Positions 23,380 through 31,608 of a stretch of 36,025 bases of DNA are shown one piece after another (within the stretch, counting starts at the first letter, position 1; each line of letters opens with the position of its first letter). The DNA comes from Candidatus Zixiibacteriota bacterium. GTDB lineage: Bacteria; Zixibacteria; MSB-5A5; CAIYYT01. The translations under genes were made by a program, and so were the position numbers. The stretch is from contig JADYYF010000075.1 in the NCBI GenBank assembly GCA_020853795.1, forward strand, positions 1-36,025. The letters are read 5' to 3'. The notes beneath the pieces were generated by a model. It was not told where the DNA came from and did not search any database. It saw nothing but the letters and a program-made list of their open reading frames with translations.

Positions 23380-24570
23380 ATGAGTTTTACCGGCAATCTC
23401 CAAACGGTGGCGTTTCCCGATTTGCTCCAGTTGTTCTCTGCGGGCAAGAAAACCGGCACCGTAACCATCATTCGCGGCAATATCCGCAAAGAGATTGTCT
23501 TCAAGGAAGGCAACATCATCAGCGCCAGCTCGCAGGATGCGGAAGAGGACTACCTCGGCCAAATCGTGCTCAAGAGCGGCCGCATCACCAAGACTGACCT
23601 CCAGCGCGCCGTCTATATGCACAAGACGTCGGGCAAGAAGATCGGCCAAGTCCTGGTTGAGATGAAGCTGCTGAACCGCGAAGAACTCGGCCTCCTTCTC
23701 AAACAGCAGGTGGAAGAGATCATCTACAACCTTTTCAGTTGGAAAGAGGGCGAGTTCATTTTTAAGGAAGGCCAGCTGCCCGCCTCGCGCGAAGGTCTCG
23801 TTGAACTGAACACCATGAACATCATCATGGAAGGCACGCGCCGCATCGACGAGTGGGTCGAAATCCAGAAGGTGATGCCATCCGACCACCAGATTCTACG
23901 TGTCGCCGGTACGCCGCAGATCAAGTCCGACGAAGTCACCATCTCGCTCGACGAATTCCGCGTCCTGACTTTGATCGACGGCACCCGTACCGTGCAGGAC
24001 ATCCTCTCGCAGTCGCCGCTCGGCGATTTCGCCACCTCGCGCGCCGTCTATAAGCTCCTGCTCGGCAAGCTGGTGGAAGTCGCCGGCGCCAAGGAAGCGG
24101 AAGTGGCCGACCCGCGCGAAGAGGACTCGCTCTTCTGGCTGTTGTTGCGCGTCTACGCCGCCGCGTTCAGCACCGTCCAGCGTACGCTCGAAAAGAAACT
24201 CGGCACCGAGAACGAGAAGGTGCAGGTGACCCTCGCCAATTTCCGCAAGGGCATCTGGCAGTACTTCAACGGTGTCAGTCACGCCGATTTCCCGACGAAT
24301 TTCGAAGCCCTCAAACGCGCGCTGGCCAAGACACCGAAGGAAACCCGCACGCTGAAACTGATCAGCGGCTTGAACCAGATTCTCGAAGAACAGCTCGCCT
24401 ACGTCTACAACTACCTCGGCATCGAAATCCGCAAGCAGGTCGCGGCCGATATCAAGAAGGAAATCGCCCTGCCGCTGGCCGAGCGCCGCGAAATCGACAA
24501 GAAGTACGACGTCGGCAACGAACTGTACCGGATCCTGAAGGAAGTGAAAGTGACCAAGGAGGTCCTGTGA
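23380..24570 (+). CDS. DUF4388 (PatA-type) domain protein, first gene of the Mgl/pilus cluster
   Basis: 396 residues. The N-terminus (GNLQTVAFPDLLQLFSAGKK, then TGTVTI and EIVFKEGNIISASS) is the DUF4388 domain, found in bacterial signalling proteins, often with response-regulator or GTPase modules. Residues 70-140 form a second unit (KKIGQVLVEMKLLNREELGL, then LFSWKEGEFIFKEG). The rest is helical with EISLDEFRVLTLIDG-like winged segments and a charged C-terminal part. It has no membrane helix. It opens a run of ten genes in one direction with gaps of at most 42 bp, ending with pilC. DUF4388 proteins are plausible partners of Mgl-type GTPases, but the function here is inferred from context. 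The start at 23380 (ATG) lacks a strong ribosome site. Confidence 0.8.
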   Translation: MSFTGNLQTVAFPDLLQLFSAGKKTGTVTIIRGNIRKEIVFKEGNIISASSQDAEEDYLGQIVLKSGRITKTDLQRAVYMHKTSGKKIGQVLVEMKLLNREELGLLLKQQVEEIIYNLFSWKEGEFIFKEGQLPASREGLVELNTMNIIMEGTRRIDEWVEIQKVMPSDHQILRVAGTPQIKSDEVTISLDEFRVLTLIDGTRTVQDILSQSPLGDFATSRAVYKLLLGKLVEVAGAKEAEVADPREEDSLFWLLLRVYAAAFSTVQRTLEKKLGTENEKVQVTLANFRKGIWQYFNGVSHADFPTNFEALKRALAKTPKETRTLKLISGLNQILEEQLAYVYNYLGIEIRKQVAADIKKEIALPLAERREIDKKYDVGNELYRILKEVKVTKEVL

Positions 24571-24944
24571 TGCGCCTGAACCACACGGCCGGGCTGAGCC
24601 TGCTCGCCCTCGTGATCTTGCCCTTCACCGGCGCGGCGGCGCAGACCGCTCCCGGCGAGTCCTCGGCGGTTGCCGTGGCGGTGGATATTCTGCTGCTGAT
24701 CGCCGGGTTGCTCTGCTTCTCGATGTGCATGAAGATTTTCGCCCTGCTGAAAGGCGGGGAATTGTCGCCCGGCTGGCAGTTGCTGTCGGTCTCGTTCCTG
24801 ATCTTCTCGATCGGCCAGGCCCTCAGCATCTCGCTCGAACTCGACTTCTTGTCGCTGCCCCAGGGCGCCGTCAGTGCGCTGCAGGTGCTGGCCCTGTTTA
24901 TGATCGTGATGGGCGTCGCCCGCATCAAGAAGAGTTTGACCTAA
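24570..24944 (+). CDS. Small membrane protein of unknown function
   Basis: 124 residues. The ATG at 24570 shares its first base with the upstream TGA stop, so translation is coupled; AAGGAGG lies 6 bases before. A signal-peptide-like first helix (about 5-24, ending GAAAQT) is followed by three membrane helices (about 35-56, 68-87 and 97-115) and the basic end KKSLT. No family is recognised. Its place between the DUF4388 and TPR-roadblock genes suggests it is a membrane partner of the Mgl/roadblock module, but this is only inference from position. Confidence 0.72.
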   Translation: MRLNHTAGLSLLALVILPFTGAAAQTAPGESSAVAVAVDILLLIAGLLCFSMCMKIFALLKGGELSPGWQLLSVSFLIFSIGQALSISLELDFLSLPQGAVSALQVLALFMIVMGVARIKKSLT

Positions 24945-24965
24945 CCCCAATCCGTGAAGGTCTCT

Positions 24966-25832
24966 ATGATGGAATCAGCAAGTCTGGCAGAGCGGATCGA
25001 AAAGTGCGAGCGGATTCTCAAGGAGAATTCGAACTCCCAGGTGTTCGCTGCGCTCGCCGACGCTTACCGGGCTAACGGCGATCTCGACCAGGCGTTCCGC
25101 GTCTGTCGGCAAGGCCTGCGCGTCCATCCGACTTATGGGCCCGGCCACCTGGTGATGGCTCGCATCAGCTTCGAGCGCAAAATGTTCGATTGGGCCGAAC
25201 AGGAACTGGCCGAAGCCGTCGCCCTCGACGGCGAAACCCGCGCTACCTCGCAACTCCGCGTCGAAATCCAGATCGCCAAAAGCAACTTCGGCGAAGCGGA
25301 ATTGGAGATCAAGAAACTCCGTGCCACCGGCACGAACCCGCTCCTGATTCAGGACCTGCAGCAGCGCCTGGAAAAAGCCAAGAAGGAAGCGCGCCGCCGC
25401 CGCAACGAGCAGGCGCCCGCCGTCGGCTTTGCCGCCCCGACCTCCTCGCTGCCGCCGTCGCCGCCGACCAAAGTGCAGGAACCGCCGCTGACCTTAAGCC
25501 AGATGATGGATTGTGTCAGCGACTTCCCCAATGTCACCAGCGTCGTCTGCGCCAATCACGACGGCACTGCCGTCGATCACCGCGGCGCGCCGGCGCAGTC
25601 CCCCGGGGAAATCGCCGCCTTCGGCATCGAAATGTGCCGCAATACGCAGACCGACGGCGCCCGGCAGGTGCTGGGCGAAGCTCAACAAATCGTCGTGGAA
25701 ACTCAGGACGCCACCATCGTGATCGTGCGCCTCAGCCGGTACGATCTCGTCCTGATGTGTGATAAGGATGTCAACCTGGGCTCGATGCGTCTCAAGCTGG
25801 ATGAGATCATCGACCGCCTCCGGATTGAATAG
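24966..25832 (+). CDS. TPR protein with C-terminal roadblock/LC7 domain
   Basis: 288 residues. Residues about 10-120 hold three TPR-like helical hairpins (VFAALADAYRANGDLDQAF, GHLVMARISFERKMFDWAE, LRVEIQIAKSNFGEAELE). A charged helix and a Pro-rich linker (about 150-172) follow. Residues about 175-285 resemble a roadblock/LC7 domain: VTSVVCANHDGTAVDHRG, then IVVETQDATIVIVRLSRYDL and a final LDEIIDRL helix. Roadblock domains dimerise and bind small Ras-like GTPases in bacteria and eukaryotes. The ATG at 24966 is taken with GAAGG just upstream; an adjacent ATG at 24969 is also possible. It sits four genes before mglA and may act as a scaffold for it. Confidence 0.8.
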   Translation: MMESASLAERIEKCERILKENSNSQVFAALADAYRANGDLDQAFRVCRQGLRVHPTYGPGHLVMARISFERKMFDWAEQELAEAVALDGETRATSQLRVEIQIAKSNFGEAELEIKKLRATGTNPLLIQDLQQRLEKAKKEARRRRNEQAPAVGFAAPTSSLPPSPPTKVQEPPLTLSQMMDCVSDFPNVTSVVCANHDGTAVDHRGAPAQSPGEIAAFGIEMCRNTQTDGARQVLGEAQQIVVETQDATIVIVRLSRYDLVLMCDKDVNLGSMRLKLDEIIDRLRIE

Positions 25833-25847
25833 AGTTGAGAGGATGCT

Positions 25848-26798
25848 ATGGCTTTGACGATCAGGGATGTTCGGCACTTGGTTCTGTTCCTGCTGATTCT
25901 CGCGGCACTGCCGATGCTGGTCTATCCCAATACCCTCGGCTTCGGGATTGGGTTGACCGGTTGGTCTTACGTCGCCGGCGAGCTGCTGTTCTTTCTGGCG
26001 GTCAGCATGATCTTCAACCGCGATACCTCGCTCACCCGTGGCGCTGCCGCCGCCGTCTTAATCTGGGCCGGCCGCATCGCCATGTCCGGCGTCTTCTGCC
26101 TCTTCTTGATGGGCATGGAGCGCGTGGCGCCGGCCGCCGCTTGGAGCGATGCGTATCTCGAATTTCCGCCGGCCGTCTACCTGTTTACACTCACCGCTCC
26201 GTTTGTCTTCAACTCGACCGTGAGGTCCATCATGGCTAAAAAACGCCGCGTCCGCAAGCACACCAGCGAACGCATCATCATCGACGGCGCCGCGCGCGCC
26301 ACGACGATGACGACGCCGTCCGCCCCGGTGCCGCGCGACTATTCCGTCACCGCCGTACCGCAACCGCGACCGACGGCGGAATTCCTCGAACGCACGTTCC
26401 AGCACGCCGTCCAGCACGTCGGCGAATATTCCGGCGTCCTCTGCGCCATGCTGATCGACGGGGAGGGCCTGCCGGTTGCCGGCTGGAGCCGCGGCCGCTA
26501 TGACCAGGAAATGTGGAGCGCGCTCGCGCGCAAAATCGTCGACGATGTCAACCGCACCTGCGCCCAGGGCGGCACCGTCCATCCCCAAACCCTCGAGTTC
26601 AAAACCGGCCAGGAGCGCTTCTATCTCCAACGCGTCGCCGATATGTGGCTCCTCTCCATCGCTGACGCCGCCTCGGACGAACTCGAAAAAATCCGCGTGC
26701 ACCAGGCGGTCGATATGGTGCTGCGCCATCTTCAGGATCGTTACAGAAATCTCTATATGAGCGAAGCAGGGAGAAGTTATGCGGGAAGTACTGTCTGA
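25848..26798 (+). CDS. Membrane protein: four helices plus cytoplasmic roadblock-like domain
   Basis: 316 residues. Four hydrophobic segments at about 9-26, 37-56, 64-90 and 104-124 are followed by a basic stretch (KKRRVRKH, about 130), which by the positive-inside rule puts the C-terminal part in the cytoplasm. After a low-complexity linker (about 147-180), residues about 182-305 form a roadblock-like alpha/beta domain: YSGVLCAMLIDGEGLPVAGW, RFYLQRVADMWLLSIAD and a final helix. This would bring a GTPase-binding domain to the inner membrane. The start has GAGAGGA upstream, 15 bp after the TPR-roadblock gene. Its 3' end overlaps the next gene by 20 bp. I know no named family with this layout. 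Confidence 0.72.
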   Translation: MALTIRDVRHLVLFLLILAALPMLVYPNTLGFGIGLTGWSYVAGELLFFLAVSMIFNRDTSLTRGAAAAVLIWAGRIAMSGVFCLFLMGMERVAPAAAWSDAYLEFPPAVYLFTLTAPFVFNSTVRSIMAKKRRVRKHTSERIIIDGAARATTMTTPSAPVPRDYSVTAVPQPRPTAEFLERTFQHAVQHVGEYSGVLCAMLIDGEGLPVAGWSRGRYDQEMWSALARKIVDDVNRTCAQGGTVHPQTLEFKTGQERFYLQRVADMWLLSIADAASDELEKIRVHQAVDMVLRHLQDRYRNLYMSEAGRSYAGSTV

Positions 26799-27114
26799 AC
26801 TGAATAAGACCTCCGGGATCACCGGCAGCATGCTCGTCGGGCACGACGGCATCGTCATCGCCGCCGATCTCAACAGCAAATTCGACAACGAAACCATCGG
26901 CGCCCTGGCCGGGTCGATCAGTTCCACCGTGGCCAAGAGCCTCGAACGGCTCCAGCAGACGCCGCTGAAACAACTGACCATCGAAGCGGATGAGGCCAAA
27001 ATGTTCATCGCGGCCACCCCGGTCGGCTATCTCGTAGTGACCGCCGAACCGCGCGTCAACATCGGTCTCGTTCGTCTCGAAATCAAGAATGCGATCACGC
27101 AGATCAGTCTGTAA
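26779..27114 (+). CDS. Stand-alone roadblock/LC7 domain protein
   Basis: 111 residues, essentially one roadblock/LC7 domain. ITGSMLVGHDGIVIAADLNS gives the two strands and turn of the fold, followed by a helix with GALAGSISSTVAKSLERL, then LTIEADEAKMFIAATP and GYLVVTAEPRVNIGLVRLEI. Such proteins form homodimers and bind Ras-like GTPases. The start lies inside the preceding gene (20-bp overlap) with AGGGAGAAG upstream, so the two are translationally coupled. mglA follows after 31 bp. It is shorter than the MglB at 28238 and lacks its C-terminal tail, so it may be a heterodimer partner or a separate regulator. Confidence 0.88.
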   Translation: MREVLSELNKTSGITGSMLVGHDGIVIAADLNSKFDNETIGALAGSISSTVAKSLERLQQTPLKQLTIEADEAKMFIAATPVGYLVVTAEPRVNIGLVRLEIKNAITQISL

Positions 27115-27125
27115 GGCCACGGCAG

Positions 27126-27145
27126 GGAGACTCTAGGAGACTCTA
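27126..27145 (+). promoter_or_regulatory. Duplicated Shine-Dalgarno sequence before mglA
   Basis: Two perfect copies of GGAGACTCTA stand in tandem (27126-27135 and 27136-27145), the second ending at the ATG. The near copy gives AGGAG at about 6 bases spacing. The far copy could load a standby ribosome. Confidence 0.6.
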
Positions 27146-28222
27146 ATGGTATCAATCAACTACGCGAGCCGGGAAGTCAGCTGCAAGATTGTCTACTACG
27201 GCCCCGGCTTGTCGGGCAAGACGACCAACCTGCAATATGTCCACGCCAAGGTGCCGAAGAAAACCCGCGGCGATCTCATCAGTCTGGCCACGGATGCCGA
27301 TCGCACGCTCTATTTCGACTTTCTCCCGATCAACATCGGCGCCATTAACGGCTTCGCCACCAAGTTCCAGCTCTATACCGTGCCGGGACAAGTCTTCTAT
27401 AACGCGACCCGCAAGCTCGTGCTCCGCGGCGTCGACGGCGTCGTCTTCGTCGCCGATTCCCAGCGCTCCAAGAAAGACGAGAACATCGAATCGCTGAATA
27501 ACCTCAAGGAGAACCTCGTCGAATACGGCTACGACCTCAACACCTTGCCGATCGTGCTCCAGTACAACAAGCGCGATTTGCCGGAGGTGATGTCGGTCGC
27601 CGAACTGCAGGCCGATCTCAACTGGAATAACCTGCCGTTCTTCGAGGCCTCCGCCGTTAAGGGTGTCGGCGTCTTCGATACGCTGAAACTGATTACCAAG
27701 CTGGTGCTCAATAAAGCCAAGAAGGGCGATGACTCGTCCACCGCCGGCGCCGAGGATGCCGAACCTGCGACCGCCTATCCGGCCGGCCCGCAGTCGTCCG
27801 GCCCGCCATCACCGGCCGCCCCGGAGCCGGAACCGGCCTACGAACGCGTCGCCGCAACGGCCGTCGCGCCCCCCGCGACCGAAACGGTGCCGCGCCGCGT
27901 TGAGGTGCAGGCACCGCCCGAAGAGGAAGAGTGGGCCCTGGCGCGCCCGGCGGCGACCGCCGCTGCGGCAGTTGCGCCCAAGCCGCACAAGCCGACCATC
28001 GCGGAAATCGAATCGCATCTGCAGCCCATCGGCAATGACGATTTCAACGCCTTGAAAATGGATAAACCCGCGGCTGCCAGAGCTGCCGCGGAAGCGCCTG
28101 CGACCGACTACGCCGAAACCTTCGAGGTGCCCAAGGTCGTCGGCATGCAGCGCAGCACCCGCGTGAAAAAGAAAAAGAAAGTATTCTTCTTATTCCGCTG
28201 GTTCAGCCGGGATAAGGATTAG
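27146..28222 (+). CDS. mglA: MglA-type Ras-like GTPase with long C-terminal tail
   Basis: 358 residues; typical MglA has about 195. Residues 1-194 match Myxococcus MglA closely: P-loop GPGLSGKTTN (19-28), the intrinsic arginine finger Arg53 in DADRTL, TVPGQ (78-82, with the unusual Thr78 and Gln82), VVFVADSQ, NKRD (141-144) and SAVKG (169-173). MglA-GTP sets the leading pole and drives pilus-based and gliding motility; MglB acts as its GAP. Residues about 195-335 form an Ala/Pro/Glu-rich tail with a short conserved-looking helix (PTIAEIESHLQPIGNDDF). The end has five lysines (341-345), then VFFLFRWF and SRDKD, a possible membrane anchor like the polybasic tails of eukaryotic Ras. The mglB gene follows after 15 bp; in Myxococcus the order is reversed. 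Confidence 0.93.
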   Translation: MVSINYASREVSCKIVYYGPGLSGKTTNLQYVHAKVPKKTRGDLISLATDADRTLYFDFLPINIGAINGFATKFQLYTVPGQVFYNATRKLVLRGVDGVVFVADSQRSKKDENIESLNNLKENLVEYGYDLNTLPIVLQYNKRDLPEVMSVAELQADLNWNNLPFFEASAVKGVGVFDTLKLITKLVLNKAKKGDDSSTAGAEDAEPATAYPAGPQSSGPPSPAAPEPEPAYERVAATAVAPPATETVPRRVEVQAPPEEEEWALARPAATAAAAVAPKPHKPTIAEIESHLQPIGNDDFNALKMDKPAAARAAAEAPATDYAETFEVPKVVGMQRSTRVKKKKKVFFLFRWFSRDKD

Positions 28223-28237
28223 TCAGGAGGTCTGAAA

Positions 28238-28726
28238 GTGGCTGGCGACAAACTCATTGTCTACTGGGACGACACCGAGAAAATCGATGCGGTGATGACC
28301 CGGCTTCTGAAAGGTTCGGAAGCTAAGTGCGCCCTTCTGGTCGATAAGGATGGTCATCTTATCGCCCGACACGGCTTCACCCAATCCCTCGACACCACCG
28401 CGCTCTCGGCGCTCATGGCGGGCAGCTTTGCCTCCACCGCCGAAATCGCCAAGCTGGTGGGTGAACCGGAATTCTCCGTCCTCTTCCACCAGGGACGCAA
28501 AGACCATATTCACATGGGCATCGTCGGCGACCGCTCGATTTTGGCGGTCATCTTCGACGATCGCACCACCATCGGCATGGTTCGGCTCTACGCCAAGGAA
28601 GCGGCCGAAGAATTGCAGAAAATCTTCGAAACCGTCCTGCGCAAGGTCAACAGCACCGACCAGGGCCTGTCCGAAGAATTCACCGCCTCGGCGGAAAATA
28701 AACTGGAGGATATCTTCCGCGAATAG
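28238..28726 (+). CDS. mglB: MglB, roadblock-type GTPase-activating partner of MglA
   Basis: 162 residues, close to the 159 of Myxococcus MglB and similar throughout: LLVDKDGHLIARHG, SLDTTALSALMAGSFAST, IAKLVGEPEFSVLFHQG, then ILAVIFDDRTTIGMVRLYAK. The C-terminal tail ends in ENKLEDIFRE, matching the short acidic end helix of MglB proteins, which in Myxococcus affects nucleotide exchange on MglA. The start codon is GTG at 28238, supported by AGGAGG (28225-28230) 7 bases away. It follows mglA by 15 bp and precedes pilB by 38 bp. Confidence 0.92.
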   Translation: MAGDKLIVYWDDTEKIDAVMTRLLKGSEAKCALLVDKDGHLIARHGFTQSLDTTALSALMAGSFASTAEIAKLVGEPEFSVLFHQGRKDHIHMGIVGDRSILAVIFDDRTTIGMVRLYAKEAAEELQKIFETVLRKVNSTDQGLSEEFTASAENKLEDIFRE

Positions 28727-28764
28727 CTGCGGCCGGAATCGCAGCGGCAGCACCAGGAAGGACT

Positions 28765-30462
28765 ATGCCGAGCTCTAAAGAATTAGGGACAATGCTCGTC
28801 GACGCCGGCAAGATCACCGGCGACCAGCTCACCAAGGCCCTCGCCCTGGTGGAGCAGGGCAAGGGCCGCATCGAACAGGTCCTCGTGCAGATCGGCGCTG
28901 TGCCGGATGAAGAAGATATCACCAACTTCATCGGCAAACAGCTCAACATCGGCGCGATCCGCCTCTCCGATCTCGAGCTCAATCCCGATATCGTCAAGCT
29001 GATCCCCAACGACATTGCCCGCAAGTTCAATGTCATTGCGGTCAGCAAACTCGGCAAAACCCTGGTCGTCGCAATCAGCGATCCCAACAATATCTATGTG
29101 CTCGATGCGATCAAATTCATCACCGGCTGCACCGTGCAACCGGTTATCTCGCCCGAACCCGCCATCCAGAAGGCGGTCGAGCACTACTATTCCAATTCCT
29201 CGCAGTACACCGAAATTCTCAAGGGCCTCGAAGATTCCGAAATCGAGGTCATTACCGCGGGCGACGATGATATCAACGTCATGGAGCTGCAATCGGCGGT
29301 GCAGGACAAACCGCTGGTCAAGCTCGTCGACTCGATTATCGCCGAAGCCGTCCGCAAGGGCGCCTCGGATATTCACATCGAAACCTATGAGAAGCGGCTG
29401 CGCCTGCGCTACCGCATCGACGGCGATTTGATCGAAATGGCGCCGCTCCCCTTCAAGTACCGCGCGGCCATCGTCAGCCGCGTCAAGATCATGGCCGATC
29501 TCGATATTTCCGAGCGCCGTTTACCCCAGGACGGACGCATCAAAATCAAAATCAGCGACCGCGCGATTGACCTCCGCGTATCGGTCCTGCCGACCATCTT
29601 CGGCGAAAAAGTCGTGATGCGTATTCTCGACCCGAAAGCCCTGATGCACGATCTCACCCATCTCGGCTTCCCGGAACTCTCGCTCAAGAAATTCGACAAG
29701 GCGATTCACCTGCCGTACGGCATTATCCTCGTCACCGGCCCGACCGGTTCCGGTAAGACGACGACCCTGTACTCGGCGCTCAAGGCAATCAACACCGTCG
29801 ACGTCAACATCATGACCGCCGAAGACCCGGTCGAATTCAACTTCGAAGGCATCAACCAGGTCGCGGTCAAGCCCGATATCGGCCTGACCTTCGCCGCCGC
29901 GCTCCGGTCGTTCCTGCGCCAGGACCCGGATATCGTCATGGTCGGCGAAATCCGCGACGGCGAAACCGCCGAAATCGCCATCCGCGCTTCGCTCACCGGG
30001 CACCTGGTTTTCAGCACCCTGCACACGAACGATGCGCCCTCGTCGATCAACCGTCTGATCGACATGGGCATTCCCAATTACCTCGTCGCTTCTGCCGCCA
30101 AGTTGATCATGGCCCAGCGTATGGTGCGCAAGATCTGTAAGCGCTGTCGCGAAGAGGTCAAGACTGAATCGGAAGTCCTCTTGCGCCTGGGTGTGCCCGA
30201 GGCCGAAATCAAGGGCTTCAAGGTCTACGAGGGCAAAGGCTGCTCCGAATGCAACAACACCGGTCTCGCCGGACGAACCGGATTATTCGAAGTGATGGAA
30301 ATCACTCCCGAAGTCGAGCGCCTCATCCTCGAGAATGCGCCGACCCCGGACATTCAGGCCCAGGCCATCAAGGAAGGCATGCATACGCTGCGCATGGCCG
30401 GCATCGAAAAAGTTAAACTCGGCGTCACGACCATCGAACAGGTCCTGGGCGAGACGTCATAG
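28765..30462 (+). CDS. pilB: Type IV pilus extension ATPase
   Basis: 565 residues, normal for PilB/GspE. PilB powers pilus assembly at the inner membrane. Residues 1-150 form the N-terminal GspE/MshEN-type domain (LVDAGKITGDQLTKAL, LNIGAIRLSDLELNPD). The Walker A motif GPTGSGKTTT begins at residue 325, followed by the Asp box (AEDPVEFN), Walker B (DPDIVMVGEIRD) and the His box (GHLVFSTLHTND). A tetracysteine zinc site has two CxxC pairs (ICKRCREE and GCSECNNTG), typical of extension and not retraction ATPases. The short distance to mglB (38 bp) suggests co-transcription with the Mgl module. AGGAAGG lies before the start. Confidence 0.95.
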   Translation: MPSSKELGTMLVDAGKITGDQLTKALALVEQGKGRIEQVLVQIGAVPDEEDITNFIGKQLNIGAIRLSDLELNPDIVKLIPNDIARKFNVIAVSKLGKTLVVAISDPNNIYVLDAIKFITGCTVQPVISPEPAIQKAVEHYYSNSSQYTEILKGLEDSEIEVITAGDDDINVMELQSAVQDKPLVKLVDSIIAEAVRKGASDIHIETYEKRLRLRYRIDGDLIEMAPLPFKYRAAIVSRVKIMADLDISERRLPQDGRIKIKISDRAIDLRVSVLPTIFGEKVVMRILDPKALMHDLTHLGFPELSLKKFDKAIHLPYGIILVTGPTGSGKTTTLYSALKAINTVDVNIMTAEDPVEFNFEGINQVAVKPDIGLTFAAALRSFLRQDPDIVMVGEIRDGETAEIAIRASLTGHLVFSTLHTNDAPSSINRLIDMGIPNYLVASAAKLIMAQRMVRKICKRCREEVKTESEVLLRLGVPEAEIKGFKVYEGKGCSECNNTGLAGRTGLFEVMEITPEVERLILENAPTPDIQAQAIKEGMHTLRMAGIEKVKLGVTTIEQVLGETS

Positions 30463-30504
30463 CGCCGCTGACACGGAAAGAGATTCAGAACTGAGGATAT
30501 TGCC

Positions 30505-31587
30505 ATGATTAACTTGCGCGAATTGCTCGAGATCCTGCTCGAACGGAAAGGCTCCGACCTGCACCTGTCGGTCGGCTCGCCGCCCCAGGTCCGCGTCGAC
30601 GGCCGCCTGATTCCACTCGACATGGACGTGCTGACGCCGGAAACCACCAAGAAGCTGGCCTACAGCATGATGTCCGAAAAGCAGAAACAGCGCTTCGAGG
30701 AAAACAACGAACTCGATATGTCGTTCGGCATCGAGAATATGAGCCGCTTCCGCGTCAACGTCTATATGCAGCGCGGCAATATCTCCGTCGCCCTGCGCCA
30801 GATTCCGTTCAAGGTGCCGACCTTCGAAGAACTCGGCATCGACAAAACCATCGTTGAATTCGCCAACGTTCCCAAAGGCCTTGTCCTGATCACCGGGCCG
30901 ACCGGTTCCGGTAAGTCGACGACCCTGGCGGCGCTGATCGACAAGATCAATCGCGAACGCAAGGCGCATATCCTGACCGTCGAAGATCCGATCGAATACT
31001 TGCACCGCCACCAAAGTTGTCTGGTCAACCAGCGCGAAGTCGGTGCCGATACCCGCTCCTTTGCGGCGGCGCTCAAGTACGCGCTGCGGCAGGACCCCGA
31101 CGTTGTCCTGATCGGCGAAATGCGCGACCTCGAGACCGTGTCCGAGGCGCTCAACATTTCCGAGACCGGCCATCTGACCTTCGCCACCTTGCACACCAAC
31201 TCCTGCGCGGAAACCATCAACCGTGTCATCGACGTCTTCCCGGTTAACCAGCAGGAGCAGATTCGCGTGACGCTCTCCTTCGTGCTGCAAGGTGTCGTGT
31301 CGCAGCAGCTGGTGCCGCGCATCGGCGGCGGCCGCGTCCTGGCCACCGAAATCATGGTCTGCACGCCCGCCATCCGCGCCCTGATTCGCGACGATAAGAT
31401 TCACCAGATCTATAGCATGCTGCAATCCGGCCAGAAGTACGGCATGAAGACGATGAACATGTCGCTGGCCGAACTCTACCTGGCGCGTAAGATCACGATC
31501 GGCGAGGCGATGTCCCGTTCGTCCAACGTGCAGGAACTCAACGAAATCCTCTCGCGCGTGCAGACGGTCGCGGAAGTGCATCGTTAA
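30505..31587 (+). CDS. pilT: Type IV pilus retraction ATPase
   Basis: 360 residues, the usual PilT size. PilT depolymerises the pilus and gives twitching force. KGSDLHLSVGSPPQVRVDG is the N-terminal PAS-like domain. Walker A GPTGSGKSTT starts at residue 131, then VEDPIEYLH, QDPDVVLIGEMRD and GHLTFATLHTNS. The C-terminal AIRALIRDDKIHQI corresponds to the AIRNLIRE motif that marks retraction ATPases. There is no tetracysteine zinc site. It follows pilB by 42 bp with GAGGA before the start. Having both motors next to mglAB suggests direct control of extension versus retraction by the GTPase module. Confidence 0.95.
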   Translation: MINLRELLEILLERKGSDLHLSVGSPPQVRVDGRLIPLDMDVLTPETTKKLAYSMMSEKQKQRFEENNELDMSFGIENMSRFRVNVYMQRGNISVALRQIPFKVPTFEELGIDKTIVEFANVPKGLVLITGPTGSGKSTTLAALIDKINRERKAHILTVEDPIEYLHRHQSCLVNQREVGADTRSFAAALKYALRQDPDVVLIGEMRDLETVSEALNISETGHLTFATLHTNSCAETINRVIDVFPVNQQEQIRVTLSFVLQGVVSQQLVPRIGGGRVLATEIMVCTPAIRALIRDDKIHQIYSMLQSGQKYGMKTMNMSLAELYLARKITIGEAMSRSSNVQELNEILSRVQTVAEVHR

Positions 31588-31608
31588 CGAAGATAACTGG
31601 AGGTTGTT

